64,000 nucleotides of DNA from Maniola hyperantus (GCF_902806685.2 NC_048545.1:15337926-15401925); one strand, 5' to 3'. Counted from the stretch's first letter, positions 31,609 to 42,970 are shown. Notes: generated from the letters alone by a model not told the origin. Program-made: numbers and translations.

Positions 31609-31924
31609 TTAGGTCATCAATAAAAAGAAAAATAGTTTTGCCCTTTTTCGCTTTTGATATACATACCTATAGAGTTATGAATGAGCCTTGAGTCCGTGGG
31701 CTTTTGTGTATTGAGGTGTGTGTTATGATTATTTATGAGCTGCCGACAGAGCTGGGCATTATTCGCGGTTTATCTCACTAGATCATTTATCAAAAACGCC
31801 TTTGGTTTGGATGGTGGAAGAACTGAATTGCAAATAGGTATGCAATTGACTTTCACTGTCTGAAATCCCATTTGCTTTATTAATTGTTACTTAGGTGCAT
31901 ACTGACTAGGAACATTTTATATGT
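31609..31924. other. Unassigned
   Basis: Nothing recognised. Confidence 0.35.
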
Positions 31925-32273
31925 AACTAGCGACCCGCCCCGGCTTCGCATGGCTGGCAATGTAGATACTTATGTAGTGTCACTTCGTACTAATATTATA
32001 AATGCGACCACGGCCGCCTCCGTCTCGTTTTGTTGCGAGGAATATTTGTTAATTTTCGATAGAAGCTTGATTTCTTCCGACATTTCGTTCAAATATCGTC
32101 ATATTTCAACAAATTAACACAAACCAATATTAAACTATACCTATAAACCTTCCTCTTGAATCACTCTATCTATTGGTGAAAACCGCATTTAAATCCGTTG
32201 CGTAGTTTAAAAGATCTACGCGTTCATACATACAGACAGCGGGAAGCGACTTTATTTTATACTATGTAGAGAC
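31925..32273 (-). mobile_element. HelC repeat copy
   Basis: CTAGCGACCCGCCCCGGCTT at the left (CTAG end in reverse), ATCACTCTATCTATTGGTG and GCGGGAAGCGACTTTATTTT near the right end. The middle includes a piece of HelA-like sequence (TACTAATATTATAAATGCGA). Confidence 0.6.
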
Positions 32274-32274
32274 T

Positions 32275-32345
32275 AGCTTATGCTCGCGACTTCTTCCGCG
32301 TGGACTACACAAATTTCAAACCCCTATTTTAACCCCTACCTTCAA
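32275..32345 (-). mobile_element. HelB 3' end fragment
   Basis: CTAGCTTATGCTCGCGACTT through TTTCAAACCCCTATTTTAAC. It abuts HelC. Confidence 0.6.
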
Positions 32346-32469
32346 AAGAAGAGTGAATGGGCACCTTTCAGGCAGGCTGCATTAATTTCTACAGTTTAGT
32401 GTGATTGCAGTCAAGTGCAGGCCTATGTAGGTAAGTATGAATGAGTTATATTACAATCTAAGTAGGAAT

Positions 32470-32567
32470 AATTCATCATCATCATCATCATCATCAACCA
32501 ATAGACGTCCACCGCTGGACATAGGTCTCTTGTAGGGACTTCCACACGCCACGGTCTTGCGCCGCAA
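32470..32567 (-). mobile_element. RTE LINE 3' terminus
   Basis: (CAT)n then CAACCAATAGACGTCCACCG to GGTCTTGCGCCGC. Confidence 0.6.
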
Positions 32568-32608
32568 GTAGGAATAATTACTGAGCATAAAATCCTATGC
32601 AGCACTTC

Positions 32609-32652
<44 letters not shown>
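32609..32652. repeat. (AG)n microsatellite
   Basis: About 21 AG dinucleotides. Confidence 0.95.
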
Positions 32653-32657
<5 letters not shown>

Positions 32658-32926
32658 AAATAGAAGCGGTGAAGTTTTGTGGAGACATCAGTGTGTAACA
32701 ATACGCACGGTTGGTAACGCGCGACACGACTCCTACATTTCTGCCTGTCGCATGTCGCCGGTTTTGTTACTTCAGATTATCTTGCATGCTAATGTTTCTT
32801 TTGTGCTTAATCATTAGTAAGCACAAAAATAGTTGAAAATCATCAACTTTATAGCGAAGACCCGTCTATCCCGACCTCTGACCTTCCAAATAGGAGGCTG
32901 ATGTCTTAATATGCTATCATCGCTAT

Positions 32927-33240
32927 TCATCATCATCGCTGAACATAGACCTTTCCCAAAGAGCGGTACCAATTCTGGTCTTCAGCCTTCTTCATCCAGC
33001 CACTTCCCGACACCCTCTTAATATCATCGGTCCATCTTGCTGGAGGAAACCCTTCATTACGCTTGCTTTTTCGCGGTCTCACCGGCCATCGCTTCTACGA
33101 CAAGCATGACCTTCCCATTGCCACTTCAACTTGCTGCTGTTGGGCTATGTTAGTGACGTAGGTCCTGCTGCAGATCTCTACATTTTGAATCTTATCCCTC
33201 AGAGAGACTCCTATATAGCTTGTTGAGCGACTTCAAGCTT
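32927..33240 (-). mobile_element. Diverged RTE-related LINE fragment
   Basis: CTGAACATAGACCTTTCCCA and GGTCCATCTTGCTGGAGG, with TGCCACTTCAACTTGCTG, follow the RTE tail order but with many changes. Probably another RTE subfamily. Confidence 0.5.
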
Positions 33241-33555
33241 TATCAGCGCCATAAGTGAGTTAGTACGGGAAAATTTATTATGCGCGTCATAAATTGAAGA
33301 GATCGATATGTGTGTCTTCTCCGAAAGTCAGACGTGCGAAGACAGGGTGGGGCCGTTGTATATAAATGTAGGCATTATGGGAGCTGTAAAGCCTGAAAGA
33401 ATCCCACCTCCGCAATAAACATGACGTATGTAATGACAGTCATCAAAAAGCAATCTAGCGAGGCGCCGCGTGAAAGCAAATGAATTTGAATATAAATAAC
33501 GTCCCCCGATACGTGTTAGACATTAGTGTGGAAGCATACTTACTATATCAAACGA

Positions 33556-33655
33556 GTAGCAGGGAGCCGCTGGATTCAAGCAGCGCACGGCCGTGGCTTG
33601 TGAAGTGTCCACGAGAGACCTATGTCCAGCAGTGGACGTCTATTGGTTGATAATA
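33556..33655 (+). mobile_element. RTE LINE 3' terminus
   Basis: AGCAGGGAGCCGCTGGATTC to GTGGACGTCTATTGGTTGAT. Confidence 0.6.
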
Positions 33656-33974
33656 ATTATGTTAATGATATCCAATATATTGGTACTGATTCTGAGCACA
33701 ACCAAATTTTAGAGTATTAGCATCCTCTTCTTACTAATGTAATATGAAAAGGACAGACGCAGTTTGACAGTTTTAAATTTAATTTTTAGATGGTGAAACC
33801 CGTGGTCTTAGCGCACAGTTGCGAGCTTACTGTTTAAATTTGTAGCATGTACTAAAATTTAAATTCTTTAAATGTAAAATTGATGTTTCATCCCTTTTTA
33901 GCAATATTAAAAAGAAAAGAATGCAGATACTCTAAATTTAGTTTAGAGAAAGACAACACAATCGGCGCCAATGT

Positions 33975-34156
33975 ACTGTATAAAACGGGTTCCGTTTATA
34001 TGATTAACCAGGCGATTTTTAACAGCCGATATTTCGAGTCAGTTGTATGACTCGTCGTCCCGATACGACTGCAGTCCACGACTCATGCAACTGAGTCGAA
34101 ATATCGGCAGTTAACAATGGGCTAATTAATCGTGGTATGTACCCGTTTTATACAAT
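33975..34156. mobile_element. Foldback element with ATTGTATAAAACGGG-type ends
   Basis: ACTGTATAAAACGGGTTCC at the left and TACCCGTTTTATACAATAC at the right. Inner arms CCGATATTTCGAGTCAGTTG and CAACTGAGTCGAAATATCGG pair around GACTCGTCGTCCCGATACGA. No frame. Confidence 0.6.
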
Positions 34157-34414
34157 ACAATATTTAAAGCGTATTTGTTATTAATGTGCGTCTACACTTA
34201 GTTGTAATCTAAAGCATTTCAATCGTTCTATTCACAACGCGTCGCGAATTCTAAACGTGTGATATATTACAGATCATCATTAAATTAAATACATATCTTT
34301 ACTAAAGTGCCAAAATGTATCTCTACAAGAAAGATTCATTTTCACGTTAGAAAAAATTAAAATCGATTTAAATTAATAACAATTTAGTTGCAAAATTGGC
34401 GATTAATATTATAC

Positions 34415-34615
34415 TCATGGTCGCTAACTATGGGCCTCATAAGAAGAGGTTCTCAGCGGGCGATGAAGAGAGCTATGCTTGGAGTTTCTCTACGTGATCA
34501 AATCAGAAATGAGGAGATCCGTAGGAGAACTAGAGTAACTGACATAGCTCAACGGGTTGCGAAGCTGAAGTGGTAATGGGCAGGGAACATAGTTCGAACA
34601 ACCGATAGACGTGCG
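34415..34615 (+). mobile_element. RTE LINE fragment
   Basis: Encodes a SLTMGLIRRGSQ start, AMKRAMLGVSLRDQIRNEEI and RRRTRVTDIAQRVAKLKW, then TAA. The TGG-to-TAA change ends the frame. Confidence 0.65.
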
Positions 34616-34810
34616 TTGATAGACCAGTCAGTCAGTCAGTCACCTTTTCTTTCTATATAATATTTAGACTAAACTAAAAAAAAACTGCTTCTCAAAATAA
34701 TGGAGACCACTTTGAGTATTTTACCTTCAACCCTTTCAATACAGGTACATATATTAAGAAAATACACGTTGAACTTAGAACCTCCTCATCTTTTTGAATT
34801 CGGCTATTTG
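34616..34810. mobile_element. HelB 5' end and CCGACTTC fragment
   Basis: (GTCA)n and CACCTTTTCTTTCTATATAA to 34670, then a weak match of the foldback element ending AGAACCTCCTCATCTTTTTG. Confidence 0.45.
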
Positions 34811-35280
34811 TGGTTAAAAAATTGCCTAATTTTTAAACCCTAAATGGTCTTTCTTATCTATTTTCCAATGTACGTACAAAAACATTCCCAAAGAAACCTT
34901 ACTCGCAAAACACCTACTTTCTAGTTTAGCACAAAGCGAATTTAAATTTCATCCGGGTATTTTCGCGAGCAAATTTTTTACTGTCCCGGAACGGTGCCAT
35001 ATCTCCCGGGAATTAGCGTTCACAACACCTGCAGCAGATAAACGTCTTTAATTACCTTAGTTTACCCCCTCCCTTCCTCTCTCACCCCCACTTTTCCCCG
35101 GCACGAGCTTTTTACAGTTTCAGCTTAAGATAACTACGGTTGCAGGAAAATTTACGTCGTGCTTGTGCGGTGAGATTTGAGAATATGAAGAATTTAAAAT
35201 CTTAAAAAAAAGTTTAATATGAATTTGTGGTTACGACAAGTGTGAAAGTGCAAACTATGATCATATCCTTCAGGTTAAGT
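34811..35280. other. Unassigned
   Basis: Pyrimidine-rich patch at 35070-35100. Nothing recognised. Confidence 0.35.
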
Positions 35281-35450
35281 GATGATTTCTTAGTGGTAAA
35301 AACGTCAGTCTCCAAGTCGGGAGGTCCGGGTTCGATCCCGGGCACGCACCTTTTTGGGGTTATGTGCGTTTTAAACAATTAAGGTGGTATCACTTGCATT
35401 AACGGTGAAGGAAAACATCGTGAGGAAACACCTGAGAGTTTATCAGTAGG
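35281..35450 (+). mobile_element. SINE-1 copy
   Basis: TTCTTAGTGGTAAAAACGTC head, intact B box GGGTTCGATCCCGGGC, and ACGGTGAAGGAAAACATCG. The 3' third is missing, where HelA begins. Confidence 0.7.
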
Positions 35451-35706
35451 TACCCTTATTATAAATGCGAAAGTATGTTTGTTTGTTGGTTTGTTGGTTT
35501 ATTGGTTTGTTGGTTTGTTTGTTTGTTTGTTTGTTGGTTTGTTGGTTTGTCCTTCAATCACGTCGCAACGGTGCAACGGATTGACGTGATTTTTTGCATG
35601 GGTATAGATAAAGACATAGACTACATTTATCCCGGAAAAACAAAGAAATCCCACGGGATTTTTGAAAACCTAATTCCAGGCGGACAGAGTCGCGGGCATC
35701 AGCTAG
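35451..35706 (+). mobile_element. HelA (Lep1-like Helitron), complete copy
   Basis: TACCCTTATTATAAATGCGA, a (GTTT/GGTT)n run, ACGTGATTTTTTGCATGGG, and the CGCGGGCATCAGCTAG end before T. Confidence 0.75.
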
Positions 35707-36106
35707 TTATTCATAATGTACATAAAACTGTGTAATCTGCTAACCCGCACTTGGCCAGCGTGGTCTGATCAAACCATCCTTATTTCCAGAGGAGACCCGA
35801 TGCTCACTAGTTTCCCAGCCATGGGCTGATCATCATGATGATGATTATTCTATTCAAAATGAAGTAAGAAAGTTGTTGAGCTGTGTCTAAGTTTAAACAA
35901 TAACAATAATTATATGAAACTTTGCATAAAACGGCAGCAGTTTTCAAATATTATCATGAGGAAAATGGCTGAAGTCGTTATCAAAATCCCCGCGCGGCGC
36001 CGGGGGAATAGCATTGTTTGTGCAGAGCTCAACGCATCTATATAGGGCTCCTAGGCTTACTTATTCGTGCGTTCGATGATAAATAAAAATCTTAATTATT
36101 TTACTA
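35707..36106. other. Unassigned
   Basis: Nothing recognised beyond a TGATGATGATT run. Confidence 0.35.
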
Positions 36107-36320
36107 CTAGCTTAAGCTCGCGACTTCGTCCGCGTGGACTACACAAAATCTCGAACCCCTATTTCACCCCCTCAAGAGTCGAATTTTCAAAAATTCTTTC
36201 TTAGTGGATGCCTCCGTCATAATAGCTATCTGCTCGCCAAATTTCAGCACGATCCGTCCAGTATTTTGGGCTGTGCGTTGATAGATCAGTCAGTCAGTCA
36301 GTCACCTTTTCCTTTTATTA
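36107..36320 (-). mobile_element. HelB, first of three tandem Helitrons
   Basis: CTAGCTTAAGCTCGCGACTT to (GTCA)n CACCTTTTCCTTTTATTA. The last bases of its 5' end are replaced at the junction with the next copy. Confidence 0.7.
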
Positions 36321-36325
36321 TTTTA

Positions 36326-36557
36326 CTAGCTTATGCTCGGGACTTCGTCCGCGTGGACTACACAAATTTCAAACCCCTATTTCACCCCCTTAGGGGTTGA
36401 ATTTTCAAAAATCCTTTCTTAGCGGATGCCTACGTCATCATCGCTATCCGCATGCCAAATTTCAGCCCGATCCATCCATTAGTTTGAGCTGTGCGTTGAT
36501 AGATCAGTCAGTCAGTCAGTCAGTCAGTCAGTCACCTTTTCCTTTTATATATTTAGA
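36326..36557 (-). mobile_element. HelB, second of three tandem Helitrons
   Basis: CTAGCTTATGCTCGGGACTT to CCTTTTATATATTTAGA, complete. Confidence 0.75.
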
Positions 36558-36564
36558 CTATGTA

Positions 36565-36780
36565 CTAGCTGATGTCCGCGCCTTCCTTCGTGGAGTTAGG
36601 TTTTAAAAATCCTGTGGGAACTCTTTAATTCTCAAGTATAAAATGGAGCCTATGTCACTCTCCAGGTATTTAACTATACCCGTACAGAAATCACGTCTAT
36701 CCATAGCTCCGTTGCAACGTGATTGAAGGACAAACCAATAAACCAACAAACAAACACACTTTCGCATTTATAATAAGGAT
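36565..36780 (-). mobile_element. HelA, third of three tandem Helitrons
   Basis: CTAGCTGATGTCCGCGCCTT to TTCGCATTTATAATAAGGAT. Same strand as the two HelB copies and only seven bases away. Confidence 0.75.
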
Positions 36781-37316
36781 ACTGAAGGGGTACTGATGGT
36801 GAAATAATGAAACTCACATGCTCATGAATCCCGAAATCATTACCCTCCTTTCTTAGTCAGACGAGTAAATATGGGTTTAATAAAAATGTTTTGGCAATTG
36901 GCAGCCCTATGTTAAAACAATAAGCGTCACTTGCCGAGATTGTCTTTCAGCCATCGAGGCTTATGAAGCCATTTGCGCAGAACGACTACACTAGGTAGTT
37001 AGGTAGCTAGGTACCATATTGTTTTACTTTCCAACCTTCATAACTAACTCGTTATACTTAGAAAAGGTTGGAGGAAAAATGGAAGCGATATTTTGGAATA
37101 TTTTATGAAAGCTTTGTTCTTTTAGTGATAAGTTTTAGGAGTAACTTTGTAACAACTTGAAGATTACTTCAAGGTTGATACTTGATATTAAAATATTATC
37201 CTTTACCTTAATTTATAAACGAATTTAATTTATGACGCACCTGACTTTTTTTAGGAATCTATTTTAAACATTTCGTTACGGTAAAACTCCGATAGGTAAA
37301 TCTAGTTCACCATCAT
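36781..37316. other. Unassigned
   Basis: Nothing recognised. Confidence 0.35.
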
Positions 37317-37624
37317 CATCATGATCAAACCATCACCGGCTCACTACAGAGCACGGGTCCCCTCTGAGAGAGAGAAGGGTTTTGGCCATAGTCTACCACG
37401 CTGGCCATGTGCGGATTGGTAGATTTCACACACCTTTGAGAACATTATGGACAACTCTCAGGCATGCAGGTTTCCTCACGATGTTTTCCTTCACCATTAA
37501 AGCAAGTGATATTTAATTAATTCAGACGCACATAACTCCGACAAGTTAGTGGTGCGTGCCCGGGATCGAACCCCCGACCTCCGATTAGAAGGCGGACGTC
37601 CTATAACCACGAGGCTATCACAGG
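37317..37624 (-). mobile_element. SINE-1 copy, near complete
   Basis: ATGATCAAACCATCACCGGC to ATAACCACGAGGCTATCACA with the B box GGGATCGAACCCCCGA. Confidence 0.75.
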
Positions 37625-38327
37625 TTGCTTCAGCAGCGTGGTGGTATACTATGACCAAACTATTCTAATTCTGAGAGGAGAGTCGTACTCAGTATTGAGC
37701 TGAGGATAGGTTGATAATGATGATGATCGACTTCCACTACTGCCGTACCGCAGCCGTGCAGGTCAATGTGAAAACGCCCTATAAAATCTGCATACAGCTG
37801 ATAAATTCTAGTAATATCCGGTACAGTTAAAACCTATTTTAAACATCTCGTTACGGTACGTTAGTACTATTATATATTCTGTGGTTACGGTGAGATTCCG
37901 ATAGGTAAATAGATAAGTCTTATCAATTTCACAGTGTATCTGTTGTCTATTCTATAATTAACGCCTTTAGAAAATACGATTGCAAGGCTTGTGTATCGCA
38001 TTGTTTTCTCTCGGGCGCATATCGGCCGCATCACCTGCGAGATAAAGCTTTAATTACCAGCGGAACGGGAGCGGGACGGGCCCGGGACGAGAGCGGGACG
38101 GGGGAAAGCGGGACGCTTCATTAGCGCGGATAAAGACAAAGATTGCATTACACGGGACATAGAATAGTTTGTTGTAGATGTGACTTTTATAATAGAGCCC
38201 CCTTGGATTTTTTTTCATTGGAGGATAACTCGCGCTTGAAGACAATCATGGCTCAAGAAAAAAATTACTTTTTAATTCGTTTTTGACAGGGCAATAGTGT
38301 TTTTTTTTACGACTTTTTGTTTTTAAA
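37625..38327. other. Unassigned, with a GC-rich minisatellite
   Basis: 38059-38115 has GGGAGCGGGACGGG-type units (GAGCGGGAC several times). No gene around it. Confidence 0.45.
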
Positions 38328-38545
38328 TCGGATACAAGTTAGCCCTTGACTGCAATCTCACCTGGTGGTATGTGATGATGCAGTCTAAGATGGAAGCGGG
38401 CTAACCTGGAAGGGGTATGGCAGTTATTAAACCCATGCCCCTTTGGTTTCTACACGGCATCGTACCGGAACGCTAAATCGTTTGGCGGCACGGCTTTGCC
38501 GATGGAGTCGTAACCAGCCACGGCCGAAGCCTCTTACCGGATATT
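38328..38545 (-). mobile_element. SINE-3 copy, 3' half
   Basis: ATCGGATACAAGTTAGCCC to CGGCACGGCTTTGCCGATGG and CCACGGCCGAAGCCTC. Confidence 0.65.
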
Positions 38546-38905
38546 ACAGATTCTATTTGTTTATACCTAACGGCACATCTCTTCCTTTACTCATTCTGCA
38601 TTCCCGAAGTTGCTAATAATTAGTAGGAAAGCTCGAACACTACTGTATAAGCCAAACAAAACGACAACTTTAACTAGACGTCCCACCAACCCTTATAGCT
38701 AATGTCATAAGCAACATTTTAACAAAATCAGTATTACACTTAACTTTGTAATTGCACTTACGTTTGTACTTAGATAACCTAACCTATGGCTTAATTAGAA
38801 GCGTTTTTATCTCTGTTTGTTTCTAAATGTCAGACAATGCAATGCTGTTTTAATACAACCTTTACCCAATAAGTACTAAAGCTTTGTTACTCTGGCTATC
38901 TCAAA
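38546..38905. other. Unassigned
   Basis: Nothing recognised. Confidence 0.35.
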
Positions 38906-39108
38906 AGTCAAAAGTCAAAAGTCAAATGATTTATTCAAAATAGGTAATTAATAACTCTTTTTGATGGTCAGATGTTGGATTTCCAAGATATAGTGGTGAT
39001 AATTATTACGCAAACTTAAAACTAAAGCTACGAGGGTTCCAAACGCGCCCAGGTCTGAGAAGAGCCCACAACAAACTCAGCCGGGTATTCTTTTTATTAT
39101 CACCACTT
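38906..39108 (-). mobile_element. LINE 3' end, (AAAAGTC)n tail
   Basis: CAAAAGTCAAAAGTCAAATG, GATGGTCAGATGTTGGATTT and AAAACTAAAGCTACGAGGGT, then CTGAGAAGAGCCCACAACAA. The reverse of the tail seen at 3077, with more 3' untranslated sequence. Confidence 0.6.
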
Positions 39109-39225
39109 TACAAAATTATTGAATCTGATGATCTATCTGATGTTGAAATGCAGACTTGGAAACATTCTACTTAGAAAGAAATTCAGCCAATTTTAATATA
39201 ATGAAAAATTATTCAACTACGCCGC

Positions 39226-39275
39226 CCACCTCATACCCCGATTGCCATCTCACGCCTGTCACGTACTGTACATAT
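39226..39275. mobile_element. CAGGTCG foldback fragment
   Basis: TACCCCGATTGCCATCTCAC and CTGTCACGTACTGT, one arm only. Confidence 0.5.
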
Positions 39276-39424
39276 TATGTACTTACTTTGTGCCGAGCAG
39301 TAATAAAAAGTAGTTCGCCTAAGAAAAAAAGTGATATTTCAATTTACTAAAAAGGTACGAAACTGACACACAAAACAAAATAAATCATAAATAATTATTT
39401 TTTTGAAACACAATCCAAATAGAA

Positions 39425-39835
39425 ATTAATTCAATTCAATTCATTCAATTCAATTCAAATTTCTTTATTGCGAATATGGGTAAACAGTGGAGATGTTACA
39501 AAAACAAAAAGGTACAACCAAATTCTGCTATTAGCATGCAATATTTTTTTATGTATATTAAGTTTAAATTAATTTTTTAATGTATATTAAGTTCAAAATA
39601 ACCAACATTTAGCTCAATGTTGTTAGTTTATATTATTAAGTAATTGTCAGTTAGCTGTTAAGTATTAAGTATTCCAATAAATGAATGTGTTACGTGTAGG
39701 TACCTATCGACTGTCGACGGCATTGGTGTACGGAAAAACTTATTTAAAGTTTATGAATGCACCAAACTTATTGTAAAATGTTAATATTCTTCTTTAATAA
39801 ATAAATAAATACAAAAAAAAATACAATAATATGTT
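39425..39835 (-). mobile_element. LINE-like 3' region with (ATTCA)n
   Basis: ATTCAATTCAATTCATTCAA run then TTTCTTTATTGCGAATATGG, an inverted 3' tail. AAATAAATAAATAC at 39800 may belong to another. Confidence 0.4.
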
Positions 39836-39991
39836 ACGATATAGGTACACAACGTGTACATAGTTTTGATAAAATTAGTCACATTAAATACTTAGTCACA
39901 AAAAAATACTACAAATGTCAAAAATTAAAATGAAACTAAAACTTCTCTACAAGGTAATGATTAATCGAATCGTCCGAATAGTCCATTTGGA

Positions 39992-40196
39992 ATTAATGTC
40001 CGCGATCTCATTCGCGTGGATTTAGATTTTTTTTAATCCCATGGGAACTCTGATTATCCGGAGACCACAGTAGCCTATGTCCTTCCCCGGCATGCAAATC
40101 TCTATTCCAAACGTCAAAATCGGTTAAACGGATGGGCAGTGACAGCTAACAGACAGGCAGACAGACACACTTTCACATTATAATGTTAGAATTATG
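39992..40196 (-). mobile_element. HelA-like Helitron, CTAG end lost
   Basis: TGTCCGCGATCTCATTCGCG, TCCCATGGGAACTCT, and (CAGA)n CACACTTTCACATTATAAT. Confidence 0.6.
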
Positions 40197-40473
40197 AGTT
40201 TTTACATTCAGACCATAAACCACGTAAGCATGTAGGTACAGTTTCTTTTTATTTTTTCAAGTCAATCGAAGCGTGAATATTTTCACGTAAGGTACATACC
40301 TTTGTTAACCCTATGACAGAGCCTGTATCTGTCACAGGTCATTAACCCCGTGTCGGATGCCCCATAAAGTACCCTTTATACTTAATACCTACTGAATATA
40401 ATAATATGTAAATACATAATAATATGATTCAACCATAAACAAGTGACATTGGCGAAAAGGGATAACATCATAT

Positions 40474-40890
40474 TAGGGTTCCGTACCTCAAAAGGAAAAA
40501 CGGAACCCTTATAGGATCGCTTTGTTGTCTGTCTGTCTGTGGTTTCTGTCCATAAAACCTATAGGGTACTTCCCGTTGACCTAGAATCATGAAATTTGGT
40601 AGGTAGGTAGATCTTATAGCATAAGTAAACCCGAAAACCGTGAATTTGTGGTTACATCACAGAAAAAAAAATTAAAATTTGTTCCTGAACAATATTAGTA
40701 TTTTCAATTTTCAAAATAAGATAGCTATGCCAATTGGGCGTATCATATGAAAGGGCTTTGAATAAAACAGATTTTTTTTAATGCATAATAGTTTTTGAAT
40801 TATCGTGCAAAATGTCGAAAAAATACGACTGTACGTACGGAACCCTCGGTGCGTAAGTCCGACCTCGCACTTGGCCGGTGCGGAACCCTA
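40474..40890 (+). mobile_element. GTTCCG repeat, near complete
   Basis: TTAGGGTTCCGTACCTCAAA to TCGCACTTGGCCGGTGCGG, then a short second CGGAACCCTAA. Confidence 0.75.
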
Positions 40891-40904
40891 AAAATCGAAA
40901 AAAA

Positions 40905-41048
40905 TATCTATAATACGCGACAGGTCGAGAAGGCAATCAGGGTATGAGGCGGGGGGACGCCCCGCTCACCCGCACGTCACTCGGGGAAGGGGCTGTGCGG
41001 GTGAACGGGGCGTCCCCACCCCGATTGCCATCTCGACCTGTTGCTTAG
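40905..41048. mobile_element. CAGGTCG GC-rich foldback element, second complete copy
   Basis: ATACGCGACAGGTCGAGAAG and CATCTCGACCTGTTGC pair. The centre GCACGTCACTCGGGGAAGGG is shorter than in the copy at 29880. Confidence 0.7.
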
Positions 41049-41406
41049 GTACTATATATAGGTGTAGAGTTGATAACTTCCTTTTTCTGTCAAATCGGTT
41101 CAAAAATGCTGCAAATCCAAATGACAGCTAAGTATAACACCTCGGGGGTATTTACTCAAATCTCCACATTTCCCTTCAGATCCCCATTGGATAATTCCAC
41201 AACGTTTCACCGCCAACTCGTGGAATACTTCAAAAGAAATAATAAGGCTTTTGTTTCAAATTTTATTACATTGGATAAAGGAGACTTCCTTTCTAATTTT
41301 CGTACAGCCGGCGGCGAGCGAGCTTCGTTATTATGTCTCATTACGTCTACCATACTCCTTCATTTGATTGGGATAGTCCTAGTAAAAATGATATTTCGAG
41401 TTAATT
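41049..41406. other. Unassigned, one 112-codon frame not called
   Basis: A frame from 41070 to 41408 has a hydrophobic end but no recognisable domain, paralogue or splice context. Confidence 0.35.
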
Positions 41407-41820
41407 AATCATCATCATAATCAACCCATCGCCGGCTCACTACTGAGCACGGGTCTCCTCTCAAAATGAAAAGGATCAAAGTCAAATTATTTATTCAAAA
41501 TAGGTAACATGTTACGCTTATTGATGATCAAAATTGTTAATTTGTAAGATCATAATAGGTATAGTGATGATAATTAATAACGTACTTAAAACTAAAGTTA
41601 CGATGGTTCCAATCGGTTTATAGACTACCACGCTGGGACTGGGACTTGGAAAGTTTACACACCTATGAGAAAAATTATGAAGAAATCTCAGGCATGCTGA
41701 TATATAAATTTCAATTGCTTAAAATACACATGACTCCGAAAAGTTAGAGATGCGTGCCCGGGATCGAACCCCGGACTAGGAGGCCGGCGTTTTAACCACT
41801 AGGATATCACTGCTTGTTAA
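41407..41820 (-). mobile_element. SINE-1 split by a LINE 3' tail
   Basis: ATAATCAACCCATCGCCGGC begins it. At about 41472-41612 the LINE tail (GTCAAATTATTTATTCAAAA..ACTAAAGTTACGATGG) is inserted. SINE-1 resumes with AGACTACCACGCTGG and ends TTAACCACTAGGATATCAC. Confidence 0.6.
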
Positions 41821-41844
41821 TAAACTCAATTTCACGTGAATAAA

Positions 41845-41998
41845 TGCTAAGGTTTGCTTGTTTGCTTGTTTGTAGGTTTATCCTTCAATCACGCCGCAGC
41901 AGAGCAACGATTTAACGAGATTTTTATGCCAAGGTATAGTTAGAGGCCTATAATTGTCCCAGATCTGATTGCAGATTGAATTTTATAAATTAAAAAAA
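41845..41998 (+). mobile_element. HelA and SINE-3 scraps
   Basis: 41845-41935: (GTTTGCTT)n, TCCTTCAATCACGCCGCAGC. 41940-41998: GATTGCAGATTGAATTTTAT and a poly-A. Confidence 0.45.
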
Positions 41999-41999
41999 A

Positions 42000-42393
42000 A
42001 ATAGATATTGAACTTAATTTAGTGGTGATACAAAATATTAATTCAGTTATTTAAAAAATAAACGTATTTTTTATAAGCATATTCATAGCCAAGTATCAGC
42101 ACGCTGCAAGTATTCTGTTTTATTATCATTTCCCAACAACCTCTTTACGTGTCCCGTTTAATTTTCCTAGATCATGGTAAACTTACACCTAATAGAGTAC
42201 TATACAAGAACGTAATTACTATGTGTTGGTTGCATTGATATATTATGGTTGGTTGATATATTATGGTTGGTTGATATAGTTTATTGTACAAAATATACTG
42301 TTTGAGTCGAGAGAACTCCCAACACCTTGAGTTCTGTAAAATGTAAACAACGATGCATTTAATATTTCTATTAATATTTCAAGTGGCCAGCTT
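42000..42393. other. Unassigned
   Basis: A 17-18-bp doublet (GATATATTATGGTTGGTT) at 42236-42272. Otherwise AT-rich. Confidence 0.4.
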
Positions 42394-42502
42394 AAACTAT
42401 ACCCATGCAAAATATCACGTCGATCCGTTGCTCCGTTGCAACGTGATTGAAGGACAAACCAACAAACAAACACACACACTTTCGCATTTATAATAGGGGT
42501 AG
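42394..42502 (-). mobile_element. HelA 5' half
   Basis: TATACCCATGCAAAATATCA, TCCGTTGCTCCGTTGCAACG and TTCGCATTTATAATAGGG. Confidence 0.65.
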
Positions 42503-42760
42503 TGATTATATTATTTCGCACATTGTTAAAAACTATAATAATATTCTGAGTGTTTGTATTTTAAAATCTAAGATTAACTTATTTTTGACTTAAATCTCAC
42601 TCACATGAAGTAAAAATTAGATCATAAAATAGTAAATGTTAGTAGGTCTTCTTCAATATTAGACTAAGTACATAGTACGAGGCCGAATCAATGGTGGTAT
42701 TTCATATTTCATTTTTTTATTCGCGATGTTTTCACCAGACCAGACCAGACCAGGAAACGA

Positions 42761-42970
42761 ATGTTTTACAGTAAATTGAATTTGACCATCGCTATTATAT
42801 TATATTCTGTGCCATCGCGCGGTGTTTTTTCATATGCAGCACTTTACCCTTCTGTACCCAATCATGAGTATTTACCAAAAAGGAAGGCAGCTGTCTTCTT
42901 TAGGGAAGAAGATATATGCCAAAATACTATTGGCAACGAACCGGACCAGGAGGTCTTAAACATAACATAA
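42761..42970 (+). CDS. Possible secreted protein, first exon or short gene
   Basis: I do not recognise this protein. A true ATG in a fair context opens 69 codons. Residues 1-24 (MFYSKLNLTIAIILYSVPSR..FS) look like a signal peptide: a basic residue, a hydrophobic core, then small residues. A proline- and charge-rich part follows with LPKRK, a possible proprotein cleavage site, and one cysteine (EDICQN). The frame ends at 42970. A possible but weak splice donor (GAG-GTCTTA) lies at 42953 in phase 0. The next candidate exon, at 46899, is also phase 0 and cysteine-bearing, so they could belong together. No repeat covers this sequence in the window. It could also be chance. Confidence 0.3.
   Translation: MFYSKLNLTIAIILYSVPSRGVFSYAALYPSVPNHEYLPKRKAAVFFREEDICQNTIGNEPDQEVLNIT

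Noticed and set aside
35281..35365. A tRNA gene
   Set aside because: The A and B boxes belong to the head of SINE-1, whose non-tRNA body follows. No complete cloverleaf is present.
41070..41408. 112-codon frame with a hydrophobic tail
   Set aside because: No signal of a family, no paralogue and no splice context. Length alone is within chance for this window.
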